Of a stretch of DNA of 64,000 nt, positions 34,921 to 43,514 are shown in pieces. Numbering within the stretch: position 1 is the stretch's first letter; the number at the start of each line of letters is the position of its first letter. Both the position numbers and the translations under genes were made by a program. Under the pieces are notes generated by a model. That model was not told where the DNA came from. It saw nothing but the letters and a program-made list of their open reading frames with translations, and searched no databases. The DNA is from Ectorhizobium quercum (lineage in GTDB: Bacteria; Pseudomonadota; Alphaproteobacteria; Rhizobiales; Rhizobiaceae), in assembly GCF_026552795.1 (NCBI RefSeq), contig NZ_JANFPI010000009.1, forward strand, positions 62,001 to 126,000. Reading direction: 5' to 3'.

Positions 34921-35358
34921 TCAGCGCTGGGCGGCCTCGTCGGCGCTTGCCTCGATCTCTTCCATGTCGTCGTCCGAGAGGCCGAAATGATGGCCGATCT
35001 CGTGGATCAGGACATGGGTGATAATGTCGCCCAGCGTTTCCTCGTTCTCGGCCCAGTAGTCGAGAATCGGGCGGCGATAGAGCGTGATCCGGTTGGGAAA
35101 CTCGCCCGTCTCCATCGTGAACCGTTCGGAAATGCCGCGGCCCTCGAAAAGGCCGAGCAGGTCGAAGGGTGTTTCCAGCGCCATGTCCTCGAAAACGTCG
35201 TCCGCAGGAAAGTCGGATATCTCGATGATGAGATCCGTCGTCAGCGCCCGGAATGCCTCCGGCAGGTTGCCATAGGCTTCGATCGCCAGCGACTCGAAGG
35301 CGCTGATCGTCGGCGCATGGCGGTCGCGCCAATCGTCGGTCTGGTCGATGCGGGCCAT
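34921..35358 (-). CDS. Metallopeptidase family protein (minimal zincin)
   Basis: A 145-residue protein with the zinc-type motif HEIGHHFGLSDDDMEEIE near the C-terminus (HEXXHXXG plus a downstream aspartate). It lacks a signal peptide and other domains, matching the compact COG3824 zincin-like family found in Actinobacteria and Alphaproteobacteria. Substrate and role are unknown. It converges with the DUF1737 gene 24 bp away. Confidence 0.82.
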   Translation of the reverse strand: MARIDQTDDWRDRHAPTISAFESLAIEAYGNLPEAFRALTTDLIIEISDFPADDVFEDMALETPFDLLGLFEGRGISERFTMETGEFPNRITLYRRPILDYWAENEETLGDIITHVLIHEIGHHFGLSDDDMEEIEASADEAAQR

Positions 35359-35604
35359 TATCTCTCCCGGTCAGGCGGCTCGTCCTCTTCAGGGGGCCGC
35401 GCTCTTGTCGTCGTCCACGGTCGGCATTTTGTCGCAGCCGCCGCCTTTTTCAGCGTGCATATAGGATGTTTTGGCGGATATTTCGAGAGGAAACGGCAAA
35501 CAAGGCTAATGGGCGCCGCGGGCGGGGGCGAATTTTCTTGACATTCGCTATCTTCTTTTGCAAAAAGCGGAGAGTGAGTTTCAAGTTTGACGGACTGAGC
35601 GGGT

Positions 35605-35916
35605 ATGCTCGTTTGCAGCTGTAATTACATTACCGACAAGGAAATCAAGGACGTCATCAACGAATTTCTTGATGAGGACTGTTGGCAGTTGATCGTTCCG
35701 GCCAAGGTTTATCACGCCATGGCGAAACGAGGGCGTTGCTGTGGCTGTTTTCCCACTGTCGTCGACTTGATTATTTCCACGACCGAAGACTATCATCGCC
35801 GCCGTCAATCGACGGAGGCGGAAGTATGCGATTTCATGTCCCGCCTGAAAAAATTCCACGAAGAACGCAGGAGAGCGGACATTGAAAGGCGACATAAAGG
35901 TCATCGAGCGGCTTAA
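35605..35916 (+). CDS. bfd: Bacterioferritin-associated ferredoxin-like (2Fe-2S) protein
   Basis: A 103-residue BFD-like protein. CSC near residues 4-6 and CCGC near residues 46-49 provide the C-X-C and C-X-X-C-like ligands of the BFD-type [2Fe-2S] cluster. Bfd binds Bfr and reduces stored iron so it can be mobilised. The C-terminal third is long and basic (KFHEERRRADIERRHKGH), unlike the roughly 64-residue enteric Bfd, and part of that tail is read from the overlap with bfr. The two genes overlap by 35 bp. Confidence 0.88.
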   Translation: MLVCSCNYITDKEIKDVINEFLDEDCWQLIVPAKVYHAMAKRGRCCGCFPTVVDLIISTTEDYHRRRQSTEAEVCDFMSRLKKFHEERRRADIERRHKGHRAA

Positions 35917-36379
35917 CGAGGCTCTTTTCCTCGAACTGGGCGCGGTCAACCAGTACTGGCTGCATTATCGTCTTCTTGAAGACTGGGGCTACACGAAGCT
36001 CGCCAAGAAGGAACGCGCCGAATCCATCGAGGAAATGCAGCATGCCGACAAGCTCGTCGAGCGCATCATCTTCCTCGAAGGCCATCCCAATCTTCAGAAA
36101 GTCGGCCCGCTGCGCATCGGCCAGAACGTCAAGGAAGTTCTGGAAGCCGATCTTGCCGGCGAATACGATGCCCGCACTTCCTACAAGGATTCCCGCGACA
36201 TCTGTCATCAGGCCGGTGACTACGTCACCATGAAGCTGTTCGAGCAGCTGCTGATCGACGAGGAAGGCCATATCGACTTCCTGGAAACGCAGCTCGAACT
36301 GCTGGAGAAGATCGGCGAGGCGAAATACGGCCAGCTCAACGCCGGTTCCGCCGACGAGGCCGAAGGGGACGATCACTGA
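35882..36379 (+). CDS. bfr: Bacterioferritin
   Basis: A 165-residue bacterioferritin, the 24-mer haem-containing iron store. Ferroxidase ligands E18, E51 and H54 and haem ligand M52 are in place, and KGDIKVIERLNEALFLELGA and QLLIDEEGHIDFLETQLELL are the usual helices. The start is a TTG inside the bfd coding region, with AGGAGAG at 35869-35875 at good spacing; no ATG would give the conserved N-terminus. The 35-bp overlap with bfd implies coupling. An acidic tail (GSADEAEGDDH) extends the common length slightly. Confidence 0.95.
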   Translation: MKGDIKVIERLNEALFLELGAVNQYWLHYRLLEDWGYTKLAKKERAESIEEMQHADKLVERIIFLEGHPNLQKVGPLRIGQNVKEVLEADLAGEYDARTSYKDSRDICHQAGDYVTMKLFEQLLIDEEGHIDFLETQLELLEKIGEAKYGQLNAGSADEAEGDDH

Positions 36380-36466
36380 GGCAGGTTCGGATTCCGGAAC
36401 CGAAAAAACCGTCAGGGGACGCGTCGGCCCACCGATAAACGCCGGTGCTCTTCCCTTGTCACTTCC

Positions 36467-36659
36467 AGGCCCGCCGGGAGGCGGGCCTTCAGACTATAGG
36501 CAATATCGCTCTCTTTCGTCATGGTCGGTCCTCGGGGGCAGGTTCGAGGATGACCCGGCCATACACCGCGCCGCTTGCGACGTGGAGCCTTGGGTTAAAT
36601 CCGAGGGTGACGAGGGAAAGAGGTTGTCAACAGGCTGCCCGCCGGAAGGCGGGCTTTTT
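36467..36659. repeat. Terminator-flanked palindromic element, copy 3
   Basis: Left hairpin has arms GCCCGCC / GGCGGGC with loop GGGA (36467-36488). Right hairpin has the same arms with loop GGAA (36637-36654), then TTTTT. Borders CAGACTATAGGCAA and TTGTCAACAGGC and the core CTCTCTTTCGTCATGGTCGG match copies 1 and 2. The core carries a short insertion (GGGGCAGGTTCGAGGATG). It lies between convergent bfr and rppH. The rest of the gap 36380-36466 shows nothing else. Confidence 0.85.
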
Positions 36660-36670
36660 CATGCCTTGCC

Positions 36671-37198
36671 TCAGCCGGCGAGATGGCGGAACTCGGCGAC
36701 GACGTCCTCGTAGACCTTGCGCTTGAACGGCACGATCAGACCGGGCAGCGTGTCCATCGGCTTCCATTCCCAGGCGTCGAATTCCGCCATGTGGCCGCCG
36801 GGCGGAGGATTGATGGCGATTTCGCTTTCGTCGCCCTCGAAACGATAGGCGAACCAGCGCTGGGTCTGGCCGCGGTACTTGCCGCGCAGGCCGATGCCGA
36901 TCAGATGCTCGGGCAGGTCGTAGTTGATCCAGCGGGAGGCCTCGGCGAGCAGCGAAACGCTTCTCATGCCGGTTTCCTCATAGAGTTCGCGCAGGGAGGC
37001 GGCCTGCGGATCCTCGCCCTCGTCGATGCCGCCCTGCGGCATCTGCCAGAGCTGCGGCGAGCCGTCATATTCGGTATTGCCTTCCATCAGGCGCCGGCCG
37101 GCCCAGACGAGGCCGCTCGGGTTCAGAACCATGATGCCCACGCAGGGGCGATAGGGCAGATCGTCTGCCCGGACCTTGACCTTTATTTCCTTGCTCAT
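36671..37198 (-). CDS. rppH: RNA pyrophosphohydrolase RppH
   Basis: A 175-residue Nudix hydrolase that removes pyrophosphate from 5' ends of mRNA, starting decay; also called invasion protein A (IalA) or dinucleoside polyphosphate hydrolase. The Nudix box is complete as GGIDEGEDPQAASLRELYEE plus TGM, and YRPCVGIMVLNPSGLVWAGRR opens the domain. It is last in the rsfS-rlmH-envC-ctpA-yibQ-rppH run. Confidence 0.95.
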   Translation of the reverse strand: MSKEIKVKVRADDLPYRPCVGIMVLNPSGLVWAGRRLMEGNTEYDGSPQLWQMPQGGIDEGEDPQAASLRELYEETGMRSVSLLAEASRWINYDLPEHLIGIGLRGKYRGQTQRWFAYRFEGDESEIAINPPPGGHMAEFDAWEWKPMDTLPGLIVPFKRKVYEDVVAEFRHLAG

Positions 37199-37239
37199 GG
37201 CAAACCTTCGGAATGGGAATCGTCTGGGACCGTCTTATA

Positions 37240-38415
37240 TCAGGGCGATGTCAGCGAAGCGACGCCGACGATCTCGATGCCGCGTCCCTGCGCTTCCTCG
37301 CTCCATTGCGCCACCGCCTCGATCGTCTCGTCGAAGGCGAAGCCGATGCCGACTGCCGTGCCGTTGCGGCGGGCGATGCGCTCCAGCTCGTCCAGCTTCT
37401 TCAGGATGGCATCGGTGCTGACCATGCCGTCGATCTGGAGATCGCCGAAACTGTGCCGGACGCCGAGCGTCCTGGCGAGCGCGCCGGTCTGCGAGCGGGC
37501 AGACGAACCGTCGTCGAGAAACAGCAGGCCGCGTTCGCCGATGTCGCGCATCACCGGCTCCAGCGCTTCGGCATCGGCGAGAAAACGGGCGCCCATATAG
37601 TTCATGATGCCGGTGTAATTGTTCATCCGCGCCATCGCCTTGTGCAGGCTGTCGAGATTGGCGGATTTTTCCCGCGAAACCAGCAGGGTGTCGGGGCCGG
37701 GATTGTTGGCCGGATAATCGAAGGGTTCGAGGGGAACCTGAAGCAGCACCTCGTGGCCCTGCCTGCGGCTTTCCTGAACCCAGCGTGACAGGCTGTTGCC
37801 GGAGGCGGCGAAGGCGAGCGTCACATCCGGCGGCAGGGTGCGGATGGCCTTCTGCGTTCCGGTCTGGCTGAGGCCGAGGCCGGCGATCACGATGGCCACG
37901 CGCGTGCCGCGCGTGCCCGACCACGGCCGGGCGTAGAATTCGGAGGGCGTCAGCCCGTCCGGGCCGATCACCGGCAGTTTGCCGAAGGCGCTGTCTTCCT
38001 CCAGCTCGGCATTCGGAAAGCCGGCCAGGCGCGAATCCTGCGTTCGCGATCCCGCGCCGATCAGGGCCGGGCCTTCGTTATCGCGCGTCCGCGGCGCGTA
38101 GGTGGTCACGACAGCGCCGTCCGCCGTCGTCGTCTGCCGCACATCGGCGCCGGATTGCGGGGCCTGGCGCTCGAGGCCGATGCCGGGCGGTGCCGGTTGC
38201 GCGTTGCCGGAGGGCTGGGCCGCCGCCGTTTCGGTTTCTTCCGCCGCCGGATCGTTGCCGCGCAACGTGTCCGGCATGCGGGCGGCATAGACCGAAAGAC
38301 CGATCACGCCGAGAAGTGTAAGCACGCCGCCGACCCGGGCAAGCGAAAACAGGCCGGAGCGCTTTCGCGGCTCCGGCCTTTTCTGTCCCAGCGGTGCGTG
38401 CAGATCGGTTTCCAC
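37240..38415 (-). CDS. Divergent polysaccharide deacetylase family protein (YibQ-like)
   Basis: A 391-residue protein with one N-terminal membrane helix (GVLTLLGVIGLSVYAARMP), a long proline/glutamine-rich linker and a C-terminal divergent polysaccharide deacetylase domain starting VAIVIAGLGLSQTGTQKAIR at about residue 175. The family includes E. coli YibQ and usually follows envC and ctpA, as here, suggesting a role in peptidoglycan remodelling at division. The exact reaction is not established. It likely acts in the periplasm. Confidence 0.87.
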   Translation of the reverse strand: METDLHAPLGQKRPEPRKRSGLFSLARVGGVLTLLGVIGLSVYAARMPDTLRGNDPAAEETETAAAQPSGNAQPAPPGIGLERQAPQSGADVRQTTTADGAVVTTYAPRTRDNEGPALIGAGSRTQDSRLAGFPNAELEEDSAFGKLPVIGPDGLTPSEFYARPWSGTRGTRVAIVIAGLGLSQTGTQKAIRTLPPDVTLAFAASGNSLSRWVQESRRQGHEVLLQVPLEPFDYPANNPGPDTLLVSREKSANLDSLHKAMARMNNYTGIMNYMGARFLADAEALEPVMRDIGERGLLFLDDGSSARSQTGALARTLGVRHSFGDLQIDGMVSTDAILKKLDELERIARRNGTAVGIGFAFDETIEAVAQWSEEAQGRGIEIVGVASLTSP

Positions 38416-38451
38416 GTCCTGTCTGTTCGCGGTCAGCCTCGCTCCGGCCGA

Positions 38452-39777
38452 CTAGTTCTTCACGACCGTCTTTTCCGGGTTGGGCGGGAAGGACGGATCG
38501 GTCTTGACGCCGCGGATCAGGTCGAGCGCATAGCCGAGCTGCAGGTCGTCCTTGGCTTCCGGCGGCACGTAGGCGCCCGAGCCCGAGCCTTCGTCGGTCT
38601 CGTTCTGGCCCTGGATATGGCCGCGCAGGCTGGATTCGCCCTCGGTGCGGACCCGTCCCTGCAATTCCGGCGGAAGCGGCTGCTCGACCACGATGTCCGG
38701 CGTGATGCCGGTGCCCTGGATCGAATTGCCCGACGGCGTGTAATAGAGCGCCGTGGTCAGGCGCAGCGCGCCGTTGCCGCCGAGCGGCACGATGGTCTGC
38801 ACCGAACCCTTGCCGAAGGAGCGCGTGCCGAGCACGGTGGCGCGCTTCAGGTCCTGCAAGGCGCCGGCGACGATTTCGGACGCGGATGCCGAACCGCCGT
38901 TGACGAGAACGATCACCGGCTTGCCGTCGGTCAGGTCGCCCGGACCGGCATTGAAGCGGCGGGTCTCGTCCTGATTGCGGCCGCGGGTGGAAACCACCTC
39001 GCCCTTGTCGAGGAAGGCGTCGGAAACGTTGATCGCCTGGTCGAGCAGGCCGCCGGGGTTGAGGCGCAGGTCGAGCACATAGCCCTTCAGCTTGTCGGCC
39101 GGCACATCGGCCTTGATCTTTTCGATCGCCTTTTCGAGATCGTCATAGGTCTTCTCCGTAAAGGAGATAACGCGCAGATAGCCGATATCGTCGCCTTCGA
39201 CGCGCGACTTGACGGCCCGCACCGCGATGATGTCGCGGGTGATGGTGAAGTCGAGCGGCTTGTCGGCGCCCTTGCGGATGACCGTGAGCTTGATCGGCGT
39301 GTTCACCGCGCCGCGCATCTTCTCGACCGCTTCCTCGAGCTTGAGGCCGCGCACCGACTGGCCGTCGATCTCGGAGATGAAGTCGCCGGCGAGAATGCCG
39401 GCCTTGGAAGCGGGCGTGTCGTCGATCGGCGTGATGACCTTGACCATCTCCTCTTCCATCGTCACCTCGATGCCGAGGCCGCCGAATTCGCCCTTGGTCT
39501 GGGTGCGCATGTCCTCGGCGTCGCGGGCGTTGAGATAGCTGGAATGCGGATCGAGCGAGCTCAGCATTCCGTTGATGGCGCTCTCGACGAGCTTCTGCTC
39601 GTCCGGCGGCGTCACGTACTGGGCGCGGACGCGCTCGAACACGTCCCCGAAGATCGAAAGCTCCTTGTAGGTGGAGGTTCCGGCAGCGACGGCAGGTACG
39701 ACAGCAGAATAAATCCCGACTGTCGCGGTGGCGCCCATCAAGGCACCGGCGAGTACAAGAGAAGTCCTACGAATCAT
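38452..39777 (-). CDS. ctpA: Carboxyl-terminal processing protease CtpA (S41)
   Basis: A 441-residue S41 protease with signal peptide or anchor (TSLVLAGALMGATATVGIYSA), a PDZ domain around GLGIEVTMEEEMVKVITPID, and the catalytic domain with serine in GGSASASEIVAGAL and lysine in GTRSFGKGSVQT. It degrades or trims periplasmic proteins, including peptidoglycan hydrolases in related bacteria. Its start overlaps the envC stop by 11 bp. The acidic/polar insert after ELQGRVRTEGESS is common in rhizobial CtpA. Confidence 0.95.
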   Translation of the reverse strand: MIRRTSLVLAGALMGATATVGIYSAVVPAVAAGTSTYKELSIFGDVFERVRAQYVTPPDEQKLVESAINGMLSSLDPHSSYLNARDAEDMRTQTKGEFGGLGIEVTMEEEMVKVITPIDDTPASKAGILAGDFISEIDGQSVRGLKLEEAVEKMRGAVNTPIKLTVIRKGADKPLDFTITRDIIAVRAVKSRVEGDDIGYLRVISFTEKTYDDLEKAIEKIKADVPADKLKGYVLDLRLNPGGLLDQAINVSDAFLDKGEVVSTRGRNQDETRRFNAGPGDLTDGKPVIVLVNGGSASASEIVAGALQDLKRATVLGTRSFGKGSVQTIVPLGGNGALRLTTALYYTPSGNSIQGTGITPDIVVEQPLPPELQGRVRTEGESSLRGHIQGQNETDEGSGSGAYVPPEAKDDLQLGYALDLIRGVKTDPSFPPNPEKTVVKN

Positions 39778-41176
39778 TGCGTACCTTTCCAGCGTCTGTT
39801 GCGGACCACCAAGGTCGGGAATCGACCGGCACCCGATCCTTGCTCAATTCAATGTAAAGCGTCGGCCGGTCCGTTTCCAGCGCCAATGCCGCTGCGCTTG
39901 CTACTCTTTTCACGCCCATCGCCGCGATCGGTTCGCCGGCGAAGACGAAACGGCCGGGGCGTACCTTCACCTGATACATGCCGGACAGCACCATGTGATA
40001 GCCGTCGCCCATGTTCAGAATGATCATTTCGCCGAAGCTTCGAAACGCGCCTGCGAATACCACCGAACCATCGGCCGGGGCAGTCACCAGTGCTTCCGGA
40101 CCAGATGCTATTACCATACCCAGCGACGAATGTCCCGTGCCGTCGGCATCTCCGAACCGCCTCAGAACCTCGCCCGCGACGGGATAATCCAGCTTTCCCT
40201 TCAGATCAGAAAAAGCATATGCGGGTGCAATACGGTTTTTATCGGGCACGCCGGCGCCCGCAGCCTCGCGTTCCTTCTGCCTTTCGGCCTCGGAAAGCCT
40301 GTTTCTGCGCTGTTCTTCCAGCCTTGCCGCCTCGGCAGCCTTGCGAACGGACTCGATTTCACTTTCGAGTGAAGTGATCAGTCCTTCCAGGCTGGTAGCG
40401 CGGCCGGCGAGCTCGGCGGCGCGCCGTCTTTCCTCGGCGAGCTGTTCCGAATTTTCCCGCTCCAGGCGGGTGTTCTCCGTCAGGAGGAGATCCATGCGCC
40501 GTTCCTCCTCCAGGCTGGCGCTCATGGTCCGGGAAAGATCGGCCCTTTCCTCGGCGATGGAGGCCTGGAGATTGGCGAGCGCGGCCAGATCGGCCAGCAG
40601 CCTTTCGGTTTCCCGCCGCATGCCGGGAACGACGGCGCCGAGCAGGATGGCGCTGCGGACGGAGCCGAGCGCGTCCTCCGGCGTCACGAGAAGGGCGGGC
40701 GGCGGATTGCGGCCCATGCGCTCCAGCGCGCCCAGAACCTCGGCCAGCAGGCCGCGCCGTTCGCGCAGCGAGCCGCGCGCGTGGTCCTCCCTCACCTTCA
40801 GCTCCGCCAGGCGCTTCTCGCTCGCCAGCATGTTCGCCTCGAGCGTCTTGCGCCGGGTCGCCGACTGGATCAGCGCTCCGCGCACGCTCTGCGAGCTTTT
40901 CTCGAGCCTTGCGATCTCGTCCTCGAGCGCCTGGCTCCTGTCGGCAGACAGGTCGAGCGTCTTCGACAGGGTTTCGAGTTCCGAGCGGGTCTCGTCGCGC
41001 TTGCGCTCCAGTTCGGCCGAAGGGCTTTCGGGGGCCTCGACGCCCGGCTCAACGCCGTCCGGCTCGAAGGCGGCGAGCGGATGGCCGAAAAGGCCGGCCA
41101 GAAACAGCGCAAGCGCCGCCGTCGCCGTCAGGCGGCGGTGCCGGGGGACAATGCTGCTTCTTGCGCCGTGAATCAT
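39767..41176 (-). CDS. envC: Murein hydrolase activator EnvC family protein (M23)
   Basis: A 469-residue secreted protein with a signal peptide, a long coiled coil (roughly residues 50-300, rich in L-E-R) and a C-terminal LytM/M23 domain (GMVIASGPEALVTAPADGSVVFAGAFRSFG). The LytM metal ligands look degenerate: a clear HXH is missing, as in EnvC, which activates amidases rather than cutting murein itself. It precedes ctpA with an 11-bp overlap and follows rlmH by 96 bp. Confidence 0.9.
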   Translation of the reverse strand: MIHGARSSIVPRHRRLTATAALALFLAGLFGHPLAAFEPDGVEPGVEAPESPSAELERKRDETRSELETLSKTLDLSADRSQALEDEIARLEKSSQSVRGALIQSATRRKTLEANMLASEKRLAELKVREDHARGSLRERRGLLAEVLGALERMGRNPPPALLVTPEDALGSVRSAILLGAVVPGMRRETERLLADLAALANLQASIAEERADLSRTMSASLEEERRMDLLLTENTRLERENSEQLAEERRRAAELAGRATSLEGLITSLESEIESVRKAAEAARLEEQRRNRLSEAERQKEREAAGAGVPDKNRIAPAYAFSDLKGKLDYPVAGEVLRRFGDADGTGHSSLGMVIASGPEALVTAPADGSVVFAGAFRSFGEMIILNMGDGYHMVLSGMYQVKVRPGRFVFAGEPIAAMGVKRVASAAALALETDRPTLYIELSKDRVPVDSRPWWSATDAGKVRNDS

Positions 41177-41272
41177 GGGCCTCAGCCGAAATGGAGACCG
41201 AACCTACTGCATAAAAGCGCAAACCGGAATCGGCCCGCGGAGATAATTTGTCTCCGGCCTTGGCTTTCGTCC

Positions 41273-41755
41273 TCAGGCGCGGTGATAGGGATGGCCGGTC
41301 AGGATGGTGACGGCGCGATAGAGCTGTTCGGCGATCAGGATGCGGACGATCTGGTGCGGCCAGGTCATGCGCCCGAGGTTCAGCACCGCGTCGGCGCGGG
41401 CGGTGAGGGCAGGGTCGAGCCCGTCGGCGCCGCCGATGGCGATCATCAGGTCGCGCTTGCCGCCGTCGCGCCAGCCGCCGACGAGGCCGGCGAAACCTTC
41501 GCTGTCGAGCGCCTTGCCGCGTTCGTCGAGCAGAACGAGGACGGCGCCTTCGGGCAGGGCCTTTTCGAGGAGGGCGGCTTCTTCCCGCTTGCGGGTGTCG
41601 GCATGGGCCGCGCGGCTTTCATTCACCTCGACGACGCGCAGGAACTCCAGTCCGGTGGCCGGGCCTGCCCTGGCCAGCCGGTCGAGATAACGCGCGACAA
41701 GATCCTTCTCCGGTCCGGTTTTCAGCCGTCCCACGGCAAAGAGACTGATGCGCAT
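41273..41755 (-). CDS. rlmH: 23S rRNA (pseudouridine(1915)-N(3))-methyltransferase RlmH
   Basis: A 160-residue SPOUT methyltransferase acting on pseudouridine 1915 of 23S rRNA in assembled 70S ribosomes. Visible parts are VLLDERGKALDSEGFAGLV, the knot segment LMIAIGGADGLDP, and the end MTWPHQIVRILIAEQLYRA with ILTGHPYHRA. It follows rsfS by 86 bp. Confidence 0.96.
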   Translation of the reverse strand: MRISLFAVGRLKTGPEKDLVARYLDRLARAGPATGLEFLRVVEVNESRAAHADTRKREEAALLEKALPEGAVLVLLDERGKALDSEGFAGLVGGWRDGGKRDLMIAIGGADGLDPALTARADAVLNLGRMTWPHQIVRILIAEQLYRAVTILTGHPYHRA

Positions 41756-41841
41756 GTCGTTCCGTCCTTCAGGCTCGCGAAATCTGCCGTTCCCGCCTGA
41801 ACCATCCGGAACCGCGCCATGTCAACCGCAACCGGTGCGGA

Positions 41842-42246
41842 TCAGTGAACCGTCTCGCCATCCAGTTCCGGCGCCGACCACATCCGCTCGATATTGTAGA
41901 ATTCGCGGATTTCGGGACGGAACACATGGATGATGATGTCGCCCGTGTCGATCAGCACCCAGTCACCGGTATCGAGGCCCTCGACCCGGGCATTGCCGAA
42001 GCCTTCGTCCTTGAGATCGGTGATGAGGTGGTCGCAGATCGCCGCGACGTGCCGGGTCGATCGTCCGGAGGCCACGACCATGTGGTCCCCGAGCGCGGAT
42101 TTTCCGGCGATGTCGATGGAGACGATATCTTCTGCCTTGGAGTCCTCGAGACTTGCGAGGACCAGCTCAAGCGCGCGGGCGGCGGCGTCAGAACCGCGTT
42201 CCGGGCGGGCGGGAATGGAGACCTTGGCCCTTCCCTTGGTGTGCAC
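41842..42246 (-). CDS. rsfS: Ribosome silencing factor RsfS
   Basis: A 134-residue RsfS (Iojap) protein that binds L14 of the 50S subunit and blocks subunit joining in starvation. The block ALELVLASLEDSKAEDIVSI, the RSTRHVAAICDHL helix and DTGDWVLIDTGDIIIHVFRPEIREFYNIERMW are typical. The start is a GTG; no nearby ATG is available and an upstream stop blocks extension. In other rhizobia it follows nadD directly. Here about 16 kb separates the two. Confidence 0.92.
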   Translation of the reverse strand: MHTKGRAKVSIPARPERGSDAAARALELVLASLEDSKAEDIVSIDIAGKSALGDHMVVASGRSTRHVAAICDHLITDLKDEGFGNARVEGLDTGDWVLIDTGDIIIHVFRPEIREFYNIERMWSAPELDGETVH

Positions 42247-42364
42247 TGTCGTCAGATTTCAAGCCTTTCTCTCGTAACAGGGCTGCACGTCATCCGCCGC
42301 GAAGCAGCGGATATGAAAAAGGTGGCATCAAACAGGGCTCATTTCAAGGGAAAGGCTCTCCGCC

Positions 42365-42757
42365 TCATTCTTTCTTTTCGGCCTCGGCCTCGGCTTCGTC
42401 ATCGGGAAAGGGGATCGATGCGACCGGCACGTCGGGGTTGCGCTCGGCGCGGTCGCGGTGAAGGGCGGCCCGCGCCAGCAGCATCAGCGTCACGGGCGTC
42501 GTCAGCGTGATGAACAGGCCGACGAGCAGTTCGTGGATCACCAGCCGCTCGCCGCTGACGGTGAAGTAGATCATCGAGGCCATGACGATGCCGCCCGTGC
42601 CCCAGCTTGTGCCCAGAGTCGGGGCATGCAGGCGTTCGTAGAAATTCTGCATCCGCATGAAGCCGTAGGTCCCGATCAGCGCGAGGCTCGCGCCGAGAAG
42701 GAGGAAGAAGGCGACCGCGACGGCGGCCCAGACCGGCAGGTCGGCATTGCTCATCAT
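42365..42757 (-). CDS. phaG: Mrp/Pha-type Na+(K+)/H+ antiporter subunit G
   Basis: A 130-residue subunit with three membrane helices. MQNFYERLHAPTLGTSWGTGG is the MnhG/MrpG signature; a charged tail (DDEAEAEAEKKE) follows. It is last in the operon and overlaps phaF by ATGA. The start is the first of two adjacent ATGs. Terminator-like sequence beyond it was not seen; the 118-bp gap to rsfS holds an ATCCGC/GCGGAT inverted repeat. Confidence 0.93.
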   Translation of the reverse strand: MMSNADLPVWAAVAVAFFLLLGASLALIGTYGFMRMQNFYERLHAPTLGTSWGTGGIVMASMIYFTVSGERLVIHELLVGLFITLTTPVTLMLLARAALHRDRAERNPDVPVASIPFPDDEAEAEAEKKE

Positions 42758-43035
42758 TCGATCACCTCCCCGCGCATGAGGAACTTGGCGAGGGAGACGG
42801 TGGCGACGAAGCCGAGCAGGCTGATCACCAGCGCCGCCTCGAAATAGACCGTGCGGCCGGTTTCGATCCCGAAGGTCAGGAGAAGCAGCATGGCGTTGAC
42901 ATAGAGCGTATCGAGGCCGAGCACGCGCTCCTGGGCGCGCGGGCCACGGAACATGCGGTAGACGGCCATCGCCATTGCAACGGCGAGCATCGCCTGGGCG
43001 GCGATCACGGACCAGTAGATGATGGCGGCGCTCAT
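42754..43035 (-). CDS. phaF: Mrp/Pha-type antiporter subunit F
   Basis: A 93-residue subunit with three helices, matching MrpF/PhaF: AVYRMFRGPRAQERVLGLDTL, then YVNAMLLLLTFGIETGRTVYFEAALVISLLGFVATVSLAKFL. It overlaps phaE and phaG by 4 bp each (ATGA). Confidence 0.93.
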   Translation of the reverse strand: MSAAIIYWSVIAAQAMLAVAMAMAVYRMFRGPRAQERVLGLDTLYVNAMLLLLTFGIETGRTVYFEAALVISLLGFVATVSLAKFLMRGEVIE

Positions 43036-43514
43036 GTGAAAATCTCCAGAAGCAGCTTTTCGTAACGGTTCTTGATCAGGTCGCGCCACTCCTCCTCGTC
43101 GATCAGGTCGAGGACGTGGAGGAGCAGTATGTTCTCGCGCGATTCGTATTCCACCCAGGCGGAGCCGGGGGTGGCGGTCAGCACCACGGCCAGCAGCGAA
43201 AGCGCGGTCGGGTCCTTCAGATCGAGCTTCACGGTCATGAAGGCGGAGCGATGGCCCCTCTTCTTGCCGAACAGGATGATCGAGACGACGGCGATGTTCG
43301 AACGCACGATATCGTAGAGGACGATCAGGAAGAAGCGTGGCAGGCGATACCAGCCCTTCAGCTTCGGCTTGGCCGGCCTGAGCGAGGCCATGCCCCAGCA
43401 GGCGACCAGCGCGACGGTCGCGCCGAGCAGGACGTGGCCGGGCGTCAGGCTGTTCAGCAGCAGCCACATCACGGTCAGCGAGAACCACAGGAGCGGGTAA
43501 GGCAAGAGCGTCAT
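43032..43514 (-). CDS. phaE: Mrp/Pha-type antiporter subunit E
   Basis: A 160-residue subunit with N-terminal hydrophobic segments (PYPLLWFSLTVMWLLLNSLT) and the MrpE pattern LIVLYDIVRSNIAVVSIILF, TPGSAWVEYESRENILLLHVLDL. It overlaps neighbours by 4 bp on both sides, so subunits are translated in fixed order. Confidence 0.93.
   Translation of the reverse strand: MTLLPYPLLWFSLTVMWLLLNSLTPGHVLLGATVALVACWGMASLRPAKPKLKGWYRLPRFFLIVLYDIVRSNIAVVSIILFGKKRGHRSAFMTVKLDLKDPTALSLLAVVLTATPGSAWVEYESRENILLLHVLDLIDEEEWRDLIKNRYEKLLLEIFT

Noticed and set aside
35480..35604. Iron-responsive (Irr/ICE or RirA) box upstream of bfd-bfr
   Set aside because: A TTGACA lies at 35537-35542, but no good -10 at normal spacing and no clear ICE motif was found.
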